From positions 186,001 through 250,000 of the forward strand of contig NZ_VNIP01000008.1 in assembly GCF_008370325.1 (NCBI RefSeq): a stretch of DNA of 64,000 nucleotides, read 5' to 3'. The DNA is from Martinezella tropici (GTDB lineage: Bacteria; Pseudomonadota; Alphaproteobacteria; Rhizobiales; Rhizobiaceae). Positions 44,488-53,084 of this stretch are shown here, in pieces. Under the pieces are notes generated by a model. It did not search any database, was not told where the DNA came from, and saw nothing but the letters and a program-made list of their open reading frames with translations. The position numbers and the translations under genes are program-made. Numbering within the stretch: the stretch's first letter is position 1; every line of letters begins with the position of its first letter.

Positions 44488-45729
44488 TTATGGCTTGGTC
44501 CACGACCATTGCGTCACCGGCATGGCCGGCCGCCAGCCGGTCATGCGGCCTACTGGCGCGGCGCGCGCGATATCGATGCGGATCAGCGAGCCGCCCCGGC
44601 GTGCCTGTTCGGCGAGCAGGAGGGCTTCCATCTCGGTCGTAACGGCATTGGCGACCAGCCTGCCGCTGCTTTTCAATTGGCCGATGGCGGCATCAAGCAC
44701 GCCGGCATCGCTGCCACCGCCGCCGATAAAGATCGCATCCGGTGCCGGCAGGCCAGCAAGCGCATTCGGCGCCTCTCCCTCGACGATGATCAGGCTCGGC
44801 ACGCCGAAATTCGTAGCGTTGCGGCGGATTCGCGCCGCACGCTCCACCGATGCCTCGATGGCAATGGCGCGCAGCGAAGGATCGGCCAGCATCCATTCGA
44901 TGCCGATCGAACCGGAGCCGGCGCCGATATCCCAAAGCAGCTCGCCGTGGCGTGGCGCGAGCGCCGATAGCGTGATTGCACGCATCTCCCGCTTGGTGAT
45001 CTGGCCATCATGCTCGAAAAACTCGTCGGCAAGACCGGCGCTCAGCGACAAAATCCGCGCGCCGACGTCGGCTTTGACTTCAATGCCGCAGAGATTGAGA
45101 TCGTTGATGCCGGATAGGGAAAAATCGGCCGCACTCTGCCGAGAGATCTTTTCATCCGGTCCGCCCAGCGCCTCCAGAACCGTGACGTGAGATTGACCAA
45201 ACCCTGAGCTTTGCAACAGGGCGGCCAATTCGGCAGGCCCTTTTCCGTCGGATGTCAGCGCCAGGATCTTGCGGCCGGGATGCAGGTGCGGCCGGATGAG
45301 GTCGATGGGCCGGCCGTGAAGCGACAGAACCGTGGTGTCCTGCAAGGGCCAGCCGAGGCGCGACGCGGCAAGGCTGAAGGAGGAGGGAGCCGGAATGACG
45401 GTCATTTCAGAAGCCGCAATGCGTCGTGAAAGTGTCGCCCCAACGCCGTAGAAGAACGGATCGCCGGAGGCAAGAACCACCGTCGGTTCCCCGCGCCGGG
45501 CAAGCAGCGCCTCGACGGATTTTTCGAATGGTGAGAGCCATGTCTGGGTCTCCCCGGTGATGATAGGCCTCATCAATTCGATATGGCGGGCTCCACCGAA
45601 GACTACAGGCGCTTCGGCAATCAGCCGTTTGGCCTCGTCGCCGATGCCGGCTGGACCGTCTTCGCCGATGCCGATAAGAGTAAGCCAGCGTTGAACTGAA
45701 GGTGTCTCAACCATGGGCAAGGCCCGCAT
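44488..45729 (-). CDS. cobL: CobL, precorrin-6Y C5,15-methyltransferase (decarboxylating)
   Basis: A 413-residue bifunctional enzyme. The N-terminal CbiE-like methyltransferase domain has [19 protein letters not shown], and the C-terminal CbiT-like domain has [19 protein letters not shown]. It methylates precorrin-6B at C-5 and C-15 and decarboxylates it to precorrin-8X. ATG at 45729 has GAGGATC upstream, and ATG at 45714 is an alternative. The 5' end overlaps the 5' end of the divergent cobK by 17 bp (45713-45729), so its promoter or upstream transcript lies inside cobK. Confidence 0.93.
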   Translation of the reverse strand: MRALPMVETPSVQRWLTLIGIGEDGPAGIGDEAKRLIAEAPVVFGGARHIELMRPIITGETQTWLSPFEKSVEALLARRGEPTVVLASGDPFFYGVGATLSRRIAASEMTVIPAPSSFSLAASRLGWPLQDTTVLSLHGRPIDLIRPHLHPGRKILALTSDGKGPAELAALLQSSGFGQSHVTVLEALGGPDEKISRQSAADFSLSGINDLNLCGIEVKADVGARILSLSAGLADEFFEHDGQITKREMRAITLSALAPRHGELLWDIGAGSGSIGIEWMLADPSLRAIAIEASVERAARIRRNATNFGVPSLIIVEGEAPNALAGLPAPDAIFIGGGGSDAGVLDAAIGQLKSSGRLVANAVTTEMEALLLAEQARRGGSLIRIDIARAAPVGRMTGWRPAMPVTQWSWTKP

Positions 45730-46483
45730 TCTGATCCTCGGCGGTACGACGGAGGCCCGAGCTCTGGCGGCAGCCCTTGCTTCCCGCGCCGATCTGGACG
45801 TCGTCCTGTCGCTTGCGGGCAGAACTGCCGACCCAGCCCCGCAGCCCGTTCCGGTGCGCAGCGGCGGTTTCGGCGGAGCGGAGGGCCTTGCTCGCTATCT
45901 TCGCGATGAAAAGATTGATCTGGTGATCGACACAACCCATCCCTTCGCGGCGCGCGTCTCCGCCAATGCCGCGCAGGCGGCTACCCAATGCGCTGTGACG
46001 GCCTTTGCGTTGCGCCGTCCCGCCTGGCTGCCGGTCGAAGGCGACGACTGGCTGTCGGTGCATAGCGTTTCGCAGGCCATAGCCGCGCTCGGCACAGCAC
46101 CCTTGCGCGTTCTCCTGGCGACGGGGCGGCAGGAGGCGCATCAGGCGAACGCGGCGCCGCAACACCATTATTGGGTCCGCAGCGTCGATCCCGTCGAGCC
46201 GCCGCTGACCGTGCCGCATGTCAGCTATATCCACAGCCGGGGTCCGTTCCGCCTGGAAGACGAGCTGGATGTGCTGCAACGGCATGGAATCGAAATCGTC
46301 ATCGCCAAGAATAGCGGCGGTGACGCGACTTACGGAAAGATCGAGGCGGCAAGGCAGCTCGGAATCAAGGCGATTATGGTCGAGCGCGCAGAGACCGCCG
46401 GCTTGCCGGTGGTCGAAACAGTGGACGCTGCGCTCGATCGGATCGATCATTTCGTCTCTTCCCTGATGAAGCGCGGCGTATAG
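45713..46483 (+). CDS. cobK: CobK, precorrin-6A reductase
   Basis: A 256-residue NADPH-dependent reductase (CbiJ/CobK family). The N-terminal [18 protein letters not shown] and DLVIDTTHPFAARVSANAA are diagnostic. It reduces precorrin-6A to precorrin-6B. It is the only cob gene on the plus strand. Its start overlaps the start of cobL and its last 37 bp overlap the end of cobJ, so it is embedded antisense within the minus-strand operon. GAAGGTG precedes the ATG at 45713. Confidence 0.93.
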   Translation: MGKARILILGGTTEARALAAALASRADLDVVLSLAGRTADPAPQPVPVRSGGFGGAEGLARYLRDEKIDLVIDTTHPFAARVSANAAQAATQCAVTAFALRRPAWLPVEGDDWLSVHSVSQAIAALGTAPLRVLLATGRQEAHQANAAPQHHYWVRSVDPVEPPLTVPHVSYIHSRGPFRLEDELDVLQRHGIEIVIAKNSGGDATYGKIEAARQLGIKAIMVERAETAGLPVVETVDAALDRIDHFVSSLMKRGV

Positions 46484-47211
46484 ACCAGATCCGGACGTCC
46501 TTCGCGGGCAATGACGCGCGTCTCGGCCGAGCCGATGATGACGCAGGTCGCCATATCGGCCTGCGAGGCCTCAGCGTCGCCAAGTCGCGCCACCGTGATG
46601 CGCTCGTCTGGCCGGCCTGCGGCCCGGCCGAAGATGACCGGCGTGTCTGGAGGCAATACGTCCCGCACGATCTCGAAGGCCTTGCCGAGCTGCCAGGGCC
46701 GCGCCTTGCTGATCGGATTGTAAAGCGCAATCACAAAGCCTGCCTCGGCGACTGCGCGGAGCCGGTTTTCGATCAGCGGCCAGGGCTTCAGGTTGTCCGA
46801 TAGCGAAATCGCACAGAAATCGTGCCCGAGAGGCGCGCCGATGCGCGCCGCCACGGCAAGCATGGCCGTAATACCCGGTACGACGACCAGGTCCACCGCG
46901 CGCCATTCCGCCGGGCCATGATCGATCGCCTCGCAGACCGCCGCCGCCATGGCAAAGACGCCGGGATCGCCGCCGGAAACGACGCAGACATTGACGCCGC
47001 TTGCGGCCCGCTGCAGCGCCACTTTGGCGCGGTCCAGCTCCTCGCGATTGTCGGATGCCTGGCGGATCTGATCGCTGCGAAGTGTCAGGCGGTCGAGATA
47101 AGGACCGTAACCGTAAAATTCATGGGCATCGGCAACCGAAGCCAATGCCTCCGGCGTCGTTTGTGCGGGGTTGCCGGGGCCGGTGCCGATCACATAGAGA
47201 CGCCCGCTCAT
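46447..47211 (-). CDS. cobJ: CobJ, precorrin-3B C17-methyltransferase
   Basis: A 254-residue SAM-dependent methyltransferase that methylates precorrin-3B at C-17 and contracts the ring. RLYVIGTGPGNPAQTTPEALA, VCVVSGGDPGVFAMAAAVCEA and LVVVPGITAMLAVAARIG are the tetrapyrrole methylase blocks, with FCAISLSDNLKPW typical of CobJ. ATG at 47211 follows GGAAGG and overlaps the cobI stop. The next minus-strand gene, cobL, begins about 700 bp further on because cobK lies between on the other strand. Confidence 0.94.
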   Translation of the reverse strand: MSGRLYVIGTGPGNPAQTTPEALASVADAHEFYGYGPYLDRLTLRSDQIRQASDNREELDRAKVALQRAASGVNVCVVSGGDPGVFAMAAAVCEAIDHGPAEWRAVDLVVVPGITAMLAVAARIGAPLGHDFCAISLSDNLKPWPLIENRLRAVAEAGFVIALYNPISKARPWQLGKAFEIVRDVLPPDTPVIFGRAAGRPDERITVARLGDAEASQADMATCVIIGSAETRVIAREGRPDLVYTPRFIREETK

Positions 47212-47945
47212 GGTCTTCCTTCCCAACCGGGCACAAGAACCAGGGAGAAATAGGGTGCCTCGGCATCGTCGCGGCTGGCAAGCGGCGTCATGGCGCCGTT
47301 CGCCATCGTGCCGCGTTCGACATAGATCGCTTCCTCAAGCCGGCCGGCGGCATCGAGTGCGCGGCGGATTTTTGGCAGGTTGCGGCCGACCTTCATGATG
47401 ACGGCCGCCTGGGTGTCGCCAAGCCGGCGGGTAAGTTCGGCTTCCGCCATGGTTCCCGGGAGCACGGAGAGCACGTCGTCTCCTTGCACCATCGGCAATC
47501 CGGCCAGCGACCAGCAGCCGGACATGGCCGTTACACCGGGAATGACTTCGGTCGGGAAGCGATCGGCAAGGCGGACATGCAGATGCATATAAGAGCCATA
47601 GAAGAGCGGATCGCCTTCGCTGAGCACGGCAACGGTCTTGCCTTCGCGCAGATGAGCCGCCACCATCTCGGCCGAGACGTCATAGAAGGCGGTGATTTGG
47701 CCGATATAGTCGGGTGCGTCCTTATCGATCTCGGTCGTGACGGGATAGTAGAGCGGCAGCAGTGTCACGTCCGCTTTCAGCAGGTCGCCGACGATGGCTC
47801 GTCCGTTGCCGCCTCTGCCCTGTTTGGCAAAGTAGGCGACGACATCGGCACGCTCCAGCGCCTTGACGGCCTTGACCGTCAGCAGCTCCGGATCACCGGG
47901 GCCGGTGCCGACGCCGATCAGGCTTCCATTGGATGGCGCACTCAT
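47208..47945 (-). CDS. cobI: CobI, precorrin-2 C20-methyltransferase
   Basis: A 245-residue SAM-dependent methyltransferase. LIGVGTGPGDPELLTVKAVKAL is the SAM-binding loop, and VAVLSEGDPLFYGSYMHL and VIPGVTAMSGCWSLAGLP the following blocks. It methylates precorrin-2 at C-20 to precorrin-3A. Start and stop overlap with cobH and cobJ by four bases on each side, so these genes are translationally coupled. Confidence 0.94.
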   Translation of the reverse strand: MSAPSNGSLIGVGTGPGDPELLTVKAVKALERADVVAYFAKQGRGGNGRAIVGDLLKADVTLLPLYYPVTTEIDKDAPDYIGQITAFYDVSAEMVAAHLREGKTVAVLSEGDPLFYGSYMHLHVRLADRFPTEVIPGVTAMSGCWSLAGLPMVQGDDVLSVLPGTMAEAELTRRLGDTQAAVIMKVGRNLPKIRRALDAAGRLEEAIYVERGTMANGAMTPLASRDDAEAPYFSLVLVPGWEGRP

Positions 47946-48574
47946 AGGCCCGGCCTCGCAAGAGCGTTAAGGGCGGCTGCCGTCATGGCACTGCCGCCAA
48001 GCCGGCCGCGCACGATGGCAAAGGGGACGCCATAGGAATTCTCGGCAAGGGCATCCTTCGATTCCGCCGCGCCGACGAAGCCGACGGGCATGCCGATGAT
48101 CGCGGCCGGCTTCGGCGCGCCATCGCGCAGCATTTCCAGAAGGTGGAAGAGGGCGGTCGGCGCGTTGCCGATGGCGACGACCGAGCCGGCAAGCCGGTCG
48201 GTCCAAAGTTGCATGGCAGCAGCCGAGCGTGTGTTGCCGATGGTCTTGGCGATCTCGGCCGTGCGCGGATCCTGCAGGGTGCAGATCACCTCGTTTGCGG
48301 CCGGCAGGCGGGCGCGGGTGACGCCGCGGGCGACCATCTCGGCATCACAGAAGATCGGCGCGCCAGCAGACAGCGCCTTGCGGGCGGATGTGACGAAATC
48401 GGGGGAGAACAGGAAATGCTCTGCCGCTTCCACCAGTCCGCACGCGTGGATCATGCGGACTGCGACATCGGCCTCGGCTTCGGGAAAACGCGTGAGATCG
48501 GCTTCGCTGCGGATGATCGCGAAGGAGCGTTCATAGATCGCATCTCCCTCGCGGATATAGTCATAGTCAGGCAT
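47942..48574 (-). CDS. cobH: CobH, precorrin-8X methylmutase
   Basis: A 210-residue enzyme that moves the C-11 methyl group to C-12, producing hydrogenobyrinate. The catalytic His is in VRMIHACGLVEAAE near residue 45, and family segments IFCDAEMVARGVTR and IGMPVGFVGAAESKDAL are present. It starts 2 bp after the cobG stop and overlaps cobI at its 3' end. Length is normal for the family. Confidence 0.94.
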   Translation of the reverse strand: MPDYDYIREGDAIYERSFAIIRSEADLTRFPEAEADVAVRMIHACGLVEAAEHFLFSPDFVTSARKALSAGAPIFCDAEMVARGVTRARLPAANEVICTLQDPRTAEIAKTIGNTRSAAAMQLWTDRLAGSVVAIGNAPTALFHLLEMLRDGAPKPAAIIGMPVGFVGAAESKDALAENSYGVPFAIVRGRLGGSAMTAAALNALARPGL

Positions 48575-48576
48575 TT

Positions 48577-50013
48577 CTATCCCTGTCGTAAAGCCGTCGC
48601 GATTGCGTCCCGGCTGAGCCGTTTAAGACACTGCTGCGCCGATTCGCCAGCAGCTTTGTTGTTCCGTACCAGTTGCCCGAGCGCAGCCAGCGTCGATTTC
48701 AGGTCTTCCTTGTGGATGTAAGCCACGGGCTCTGATGATGATGACCCATTTACGACAATAGCATAGCCCGTTGCAGCACCGACGATGGTGAGCATTGCCG
48801 GCGAGGGATGGGCGCAGCCTTTTATGCAGCCAGACAGGTGCACCTTGAGCGAGCCGTCAAGCAGGTCAGCTCCCACTTCGACCAGATCGGCGGCGGCCTC
48901 TCTCGTTGCATAATACGCGGAAGCGCATGCGCCGGCGCCGGCACAGGGAATTGCATAATTTGCCGGATCACCGGGGCGTGTCTGAAAGCCGCAATCGGCT
49001 GCGGCAGCCAGGATACTTTCGATCCGTTCAAGCGGAAGGCCGAGCAGCAGCAGGCTGTGTTCCGATCCTGTCCGAATTTCACGCGCTCCCGCCACCTCCG
49101 CCGCGTCGAGAAAGCAAATGAGGTGTTGCGCGGAGATCTGCCCGAAGGCTGGACGTAGTCCGAGCACAGAGCGTTCGTCATCGAGCGGGATGACGCCCAC
49201 AGGAGGGGCCGGCTGGATGGTTTCATTGCGGGCGAGGTCGGGAGAGAAGGGAAATTGCGCTTGCAGTGACGCGGCGTCCAGATCGCGACCTCGGGCACGG
49301 GGTCCGATTGCGGCCAAGGTTTTCAGCAGCGTGATGACACCGGCAATTGCTTGTGCGTCCGGCAGTGCGGCAATTGGTGTTGCTGTTGCCTCCGTTCCCG
49401 CGATGGCGAGCGTCCACAGTTGACGGCCGTCACTGACCTTGACAGCCTTCAGCCTGATATCTGCCGAGAGTTCGTCCAGAACGAGTTGACCGCCGCCATC
49501 GACGATAATGGCAAGCTTGGCAGCCAGGCGCGGTTTGGGATCGAGTGAATCGATCGCGCTTCGCAGGCGTTCGGCGAGCAAGCGCGCGTCAGCGATTTCC
49601 GATGGATCGAGGCCGCTGAGCGGCGGAACTTCGATCGCAACGTCGTTTTCCGGCACGATGCCGGCACGATCAATATCGGCGGCCAGTCCGGCGATGCTTT
49701 CCGATGTCATGCCACGGAGCTGAAGATTGCCGCGCGCCGTGATCTCGATCAGGCCGTTCCCGTGCTTTTGAGCAGCCTCGGCCAAAGCGTGAAACTGCGC
49801 AATCGTCAGGCCTGGCGTCGATGGCCGCAAGCGCACGAGCAGCCCATCGCCCGTCTGCATCGGTGCGCTCAAGGAGGGGCAGGCACCGCGAACCATGGAA
49901 GGCAGGGACGATGCCAAAGGGTCACGATCGGCCGTCTCGTTTGAGAGGCACGCTTGACCCTTTACCGTCTCAGCATCGGCCGCAACCATAAGACTGCCCT
50001 TCATAGGGGACAT
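48577..50013 (-). CDS. cobG: CobG, precorrin-3B synthase (monooxygenase)
   Basis: A 478-residue protein with the nitrite/sulfite reductase fold. It hydroxylates precorrin-3A using O2 and a 4Fe-4S centre, the hallmark of the aerobic pathway. The cluster Cys residues are in PCAGAGAC and SGCIKGC. The N-terminal ferrodoxin-like half includes LIEITARGNLQLRGM. Start candidates are ATG at 50013 (AAGGAA close upstream) and ATG at 50004. The exact choice is uncertain. It follows cobF by about 50 bp and is followed by cobH after 2 bp. Confidence 0.9.
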   Translation of the reverse strand: MSPMKGSLMVAADAETVKGQACLSNETADRDPLASSLPSMVRGACPSLSAPMQTGDGLLVRLRPSTPGLTIAQFHALAEAAQKHGNGLIEITARGNLQLRGMTSESIAGLAADIDRAGIVPENDVAIEVPPLSGLDPSEIADARLLAERLRSAIDSLDPKPRLAAKLAIIVDGGGQLVLDELSADIRLKAVKVSDGRQLWTLAIAGTEATATPIAALPDAQAIAGVITLLKTLAAIGPRARGRDLDAASLQAQFPFSPDLARNETIQPAPPVGVIPLDDERSVLGLRPAFGQISAQHLICFLDAAEVAGAREIRTGSEHSLLLLGLPLERIESILAAAADCGFQTRPGDPANYAIPCAGAGACASAYYATREAAADLVEVGADLLDGSLKVHLSGCIKGCAHPSPAMLTIVGAATGYAIVVNGSSSSEPVAYIHKEDLKSTLAALGQLVRNNKAAGESAQQCLKRLSRDAIATALRQG

Positions 50014-50061
50014 TTCCTTGCACAATCCGGATCGGCGGGCAAACGATTTGGCACCTGGCCG

Positions 50062-50838
50062 TTAGTCTCGATCGTCGAAATCGTGCCCCTTGCGCATGAG
50101 GTAGATATCCATGATCCATCCGTGCCGCGCGCGAGCTTCGGCGCGCGTTGCAAGAATGCGCTCGGAAACGTCGGCCAGCCGGCCGGCGATGATGATCTCG
50201 TCCCTGGTGCCGAGATAGGCTCCCCAATAAATGTAGGCGTCGGGATCGTCGATCTTGCTGAAAGCCTGCTCGCCATCGAGCATCACGACGGCCGTTTCGG
50301 CAATGCCTGGAAAGCTTTCGCTTAGCCGCCGGCCGGTGGTGATCTGCACCGGCTTGCCGACGAGATTGAGCGGGATGCGATGGCTTGCGGTCAGAGCCTG
50401 GATGCTGGTGATGCCGGGAATAACGCTATAGTCGAGGGCAACATTGCCGCGAGCAACGACCCGCTCGAGAATGCGCAAAGTGCTGTCATAAAGGCCCGGA
50501 TCGCCCCAGACGAGGAAGGCAGCACTTTGGCTTTCCGTCAGATGCTCCAGAAACAGCCGCTCATAGGTCGCGGAAATTGCCTCGTGCCACTCGTCGACGC
50601 TCTGTACATAGCTGCGCTCTGCGGTCTGACGTGACGGTACGTCGTAATCAACGAAGCGCGTGGCTGGATTGGTGACATAGCGCTGGCAGATCTCTCGCCT
50701 GACGTCGGCAAGCTCGCTCTTGGCCGTCCCCTTGCTGGGGATAAGGATGACATCGGCGGCATTCAGTGCATTGATCGCCTGCACGGTCAGATGTTCAGGG
50801 TTTCCCGTGCCGATACCGACGATGTGAATATGCCGCAT
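50062..50838 (-). CDS. cobF: CobF, precorrin-6A synthase (deacetylating)
   Basis: A 258-residue SAM-dependent methyltransferase that methylates C-1 and removes the acetyl group of precorrin-5. HIVGIGTGNPEHLTVQAINAL, FLVWGDPGLYDSTLRIL and YSVIPGITSIQALTA match the tetrapyrrole methylase family in its CobF form. ATG at 50838 has GAGGG upstream, and an extension to 50886 is not conserved. It is the first cob gene of the unit, 62 bp after the AraC gene on the same strand, so read-through from that gene is possible. I see no cobalamin riboswitch in the short gap. Confidence 0.92.
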   Translation of the reverse strand: MRHIHIVGIGTGNPEHLTVQAINALNAADVILIPSKGTAKSELADVRREICQRYVTNPATRFVDYDVPSRQTAERSYVQSVDEWHEAISATYERLFLEHLTESQSAAFLVWGDPGLYDSTLRILERVVARGNVALDYSVIPGITSIQALTASHRIPLNLVGKPVQITTGRRLSESFPGIAETAVVMLDGEQAFSKIDDPDAYIYWGAYLGTRDEIIIAGRLADVSERILATRAEARARHGWIMDIYLMRKGHDFDDRD

Positions 50839-50900
50839 ATGTTTGCCCTCGCTCTTCAGCGCTGTTTGCCGGAAGCGCCGGATCATTTCAAGGGGAGGCT

Positions 50901-51737
50901 TCAGGCCGATTGCCGCTCAAGGGTCCAGCGATTGGCCATATAGCTGCGCGGCGAGGTGCCGAGCATGCGCCTGAACATGGTCGTAAACGCCGCCACGCTC
51001 TCGTAACCCGCTTCGAGCGCGACATTGGTGACCGGCTGACCTTCGGCAAGCTGCGGCAAACAAGCAAAAACGCTCGCCTGCTGGCGCCAGGTCGTGAAGC
51101 TGATGCCGGTTTCCCTGCGAAACTGCCGTGTAAACGTCCTGCGGCTCACCGAAAGTTTCTCGGCCCAATCGTCCAGTCTGGCGTTGGGCGACGGATTGGA
51201 CAGATAGTCGCGGCAGAGCGCGGCCATCCGACGGTCGGACGGGAAGGGGAGGCCGAGGGGCCGTTCCGGCAGCGTCGCTATTTCCTCGACGAGCAGAGAC
51301 AGGACCAGTCTTGCCTTTCGATGACTGACCGGTGCTTCCCGCAGCCGAATAGCCTCCAACAGCAGGCTGCGGGCGAGATCCGTGACTTCGACGACGCGCG
51401 GAGCCTCATCCTTCGACGGCTGGCCGCGTGGCGTCACGTAGACGGATTTCATGCTGACATCGCTCAGGATCTCGATCGAATGTTCCAGCCCGACAGGGAT
51501 GAACAGGGCATGACCGGGCGGCACCATCCAGCGGCCGCGCGCCGTCACGATCAGGGCGACGCCGGCGAAGATGCAAAGCAATTGGGTGCGGCGATGATGG
51601 TGCCACGGAACGGTATAGCCCTGCGGCGGCTCGGCACTATGGACGAGCACATCCGCGGGCGAATCCTCCATCCAGCGCATGTTCTGCACATGATCGTTGT
51701 CGAGGGTTGCCAGCAACTGTTTCGATAGCTTTTCCAT
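50901..51737 (-). CDS. AraC family transcriptional regulator with cupin domain
   Basis: A 278-residue regulator. An N-terminal cupin with histidines (TVPWHHHRRTQLLCIFAG) precedes the C-terminal AraC DNA-binding domain (DDWAEKLSVSRRTFTRQFRR, then VTNVALEAGYESVAAFTTMF). It is divergent from the MFS exporter gene at 51858, which it most likely controls. On its own strand it lies just before cobF. ATG at 51737 is the only reasonable start. A ligand is not known. Confidence 0.9.
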   Translation of the reverse strand: MEKLSKQLLATLDNDHVQNMRWMEDSPADVLVHSAEPPQGYTVPWHHHRRTQLLCIFAGVALIVTARGRWMVPPGHALFIPVGLEHSIEILSDVSMKSVYVTPRGQPSKDEAPRVVEVTDLARSLLLEAIRLREAPVSHRKARLVLSLLVEEIATLPERPLGLPFPSDRRMAALCRDYLSNPSPNARLDDWAEKLSVSRRTFTRQFRRETGISFTTWRQQASVFACLPQLAEGQPVTNVALEAGYESVAAFTTMFRRMLGTSPRSYMANRWTLERQSA

Positions 51738-51857
51738 TTTGGCCCGATCGAGAAACTATTGGACCAGAACACGAAAGAAGGACACACGCAAGCCGTGTTA
51801 GAGGCGGAGGAAACAATATGGTCGGCAAGGCAGTCGGCACAGGCAAGGAATCCTCCC

Positions 51858-53054
51858 ATGGTTGCGGCATTTTCGGGTACACAGGCCCGATATGAAAAGA
51901 CGACGATATCGATCGTTATGGCGGTCAGCACCTGCCATCTGCTGAACGATACGATGCAGTCGCTTTTGACATCGCTCTATCCGATGTTCAGAGAGAATTA
52001 TGCGCTCGATTTCGTGCAGATCGGCCTGCTGACGATGATGTTTCAGATCACCGCGTCACTGCTGCAGCCGGTAGTCGGCATCGTCACTGACAAATGGCCG
52101 ATGCCCTATTCGCTGCCTGTGGGCATGGTAAGCACCTTTGCAGGCCTGCTGCTGCTTGGCTATGCCGGCAGTTTCGGCGTTCTCCTGATCGCTGCAAGCT
52201 TGATCGGCTTCGGTTCTGCCGTCTTCCATCCGGAGGCTTCGCGCGTTGCCCGCCTGGCGTCCGGCGGGCGCCACGGCCTGGCGCAATCGCTCTTCCAGCT
52301 CGGCGGCAATGCCGGCTCGGCAATCGGACCGCTGATTGCCGCATTTTTCGTTCTGCAGCACGGCCAGAAGAGTGTCGCCTGGCTTTCGGTGCTGGCCGTC
52401 ATCGGCTTCATTGTCCTCAGCTGGGTCGGTAACTGGTTCGTCAATCACCGTCGCCAGCAGTCGGCGCGTCCCGCGCCAAGCCGCGCCTTGCCGATTTCGC
52501 GCAACAAGGCGATGTGGGCGCTTGCCATCCTCATCCTGCTGACGGCGACGAAGAACGTCTACATGGCGAGCATTTCGAGCTATTTCACCTTCTACGTCAT
52601 CGATAAGTTCCATCTCGATGTCCGCGATGCGCAGCTGATGCTGTTCCTCTTCCTCGGCTCCGTCGCCGTCGGAACGATCATGGGCGGCCCGGTGGGCGAC
52701 CGCCTGGGCGCTCGCTTCGTCATCTGGTTCTCGATTCTCGGGGTCATTCCCTTCGCGCTGATGATGCCCTATGCGAACCTGTTCTGGACCTGCGTCCTGA
52801 CTGTCGTCATCGGCCTCGTGCTGGCCTCAGCCTTCCCGGCCATCGTCGTCTTTGCGCAGGAGCTGATTCCCGGCCGCGTCGGGCTGATCGGCGGCATCTT
52901 CTTCGGCTTCGCCTTCGGTGCCGGCGGACTTGGGGCTGCGGCTCTCGGAGATTTTGCCGACACGCATGGCATCCCCTTCGTCTACACGCTCTGCTCGTAT
53001 CTGCCGTTGCTCGGCCTGTTCACGATCTTCCTGCCGCGCATTCCAAGGCATTGA
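51858..53054 (+). CDS. MFS exporter, fosmidomycin resistance (Fsr)-like
   Basis: A 398-residue inner-membrane protein with 12 predicted helices. DTMQSLLTSLYPMFRENYALDF, FGSAVFHPEASRVAR and GGPVGDRLGARFVIW are typical of the Fsr branch of the major facilitator superfamily, which exports small toxic compounds. ATG at 51858 has AAGGA upstream and gives the usual length of about 400. A TTG at 51759 would add 33 polar residues not seen in relatives. It is divergent from an AraC regulator and convergent with dadA. Confidence 0.87.
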   Translation: MVAAFSGTQARYEKTTISIVMAVSTCHLLNDTMQSLLTSLYPMFRENYALDFVQIGLLTMMFQITASLLQPVVGIVTDKWPMPYSLPVGMVSTFAGLLLLGYAGSFGVLLIAASLIGFGSAVFHPEASRVARLASGGRHGLAQSLFQLGGNAGSAIGPLIAAFFVLQHGQKSVAWLSVLAVIGFIVLSWVGNWFVNHRRQQSARPAPSRALPISRNKAMWALAILILLTATKNVYMASISSYFTFYVIDKFHLDVRDAQLMLFLFLGSVAVGTIMGGPVGDRLGARFVIWFSILGVIPFALMMPYANLFWTCVLTVVIGLVLASAFPAIVVFAQELIPGRVGLIGGIFFGFAFGAGGLGAAALGDFADTHGIPFVYTLCSYLPLLGLFTIFLPRIPRH

Positions 53055-53062
53055 GCGAAGTG

Positions 53063-53081
53063 GGCGGGCGCTGAGCCCGCC
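53063..53081. terminator. Hairpin between convergent MFS exporter and dadA
   Basis: GGCGGGC and GCCCGCC form a 7-bp G/C stem with a 5-nt loop in the 30-bp gap between the two stop codons. It is likely a shared bidirectional terminator. Confidence 0.5.
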
Positions 53082-53084
53082 ATG

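Noticed and set aside
50839..50900. Cobalamin riboswitch upstream of cobF
   Set aside because: The gap between the AraC gene and cobF is only 62 bp, too short, and no B12-box-like sequence was seen.
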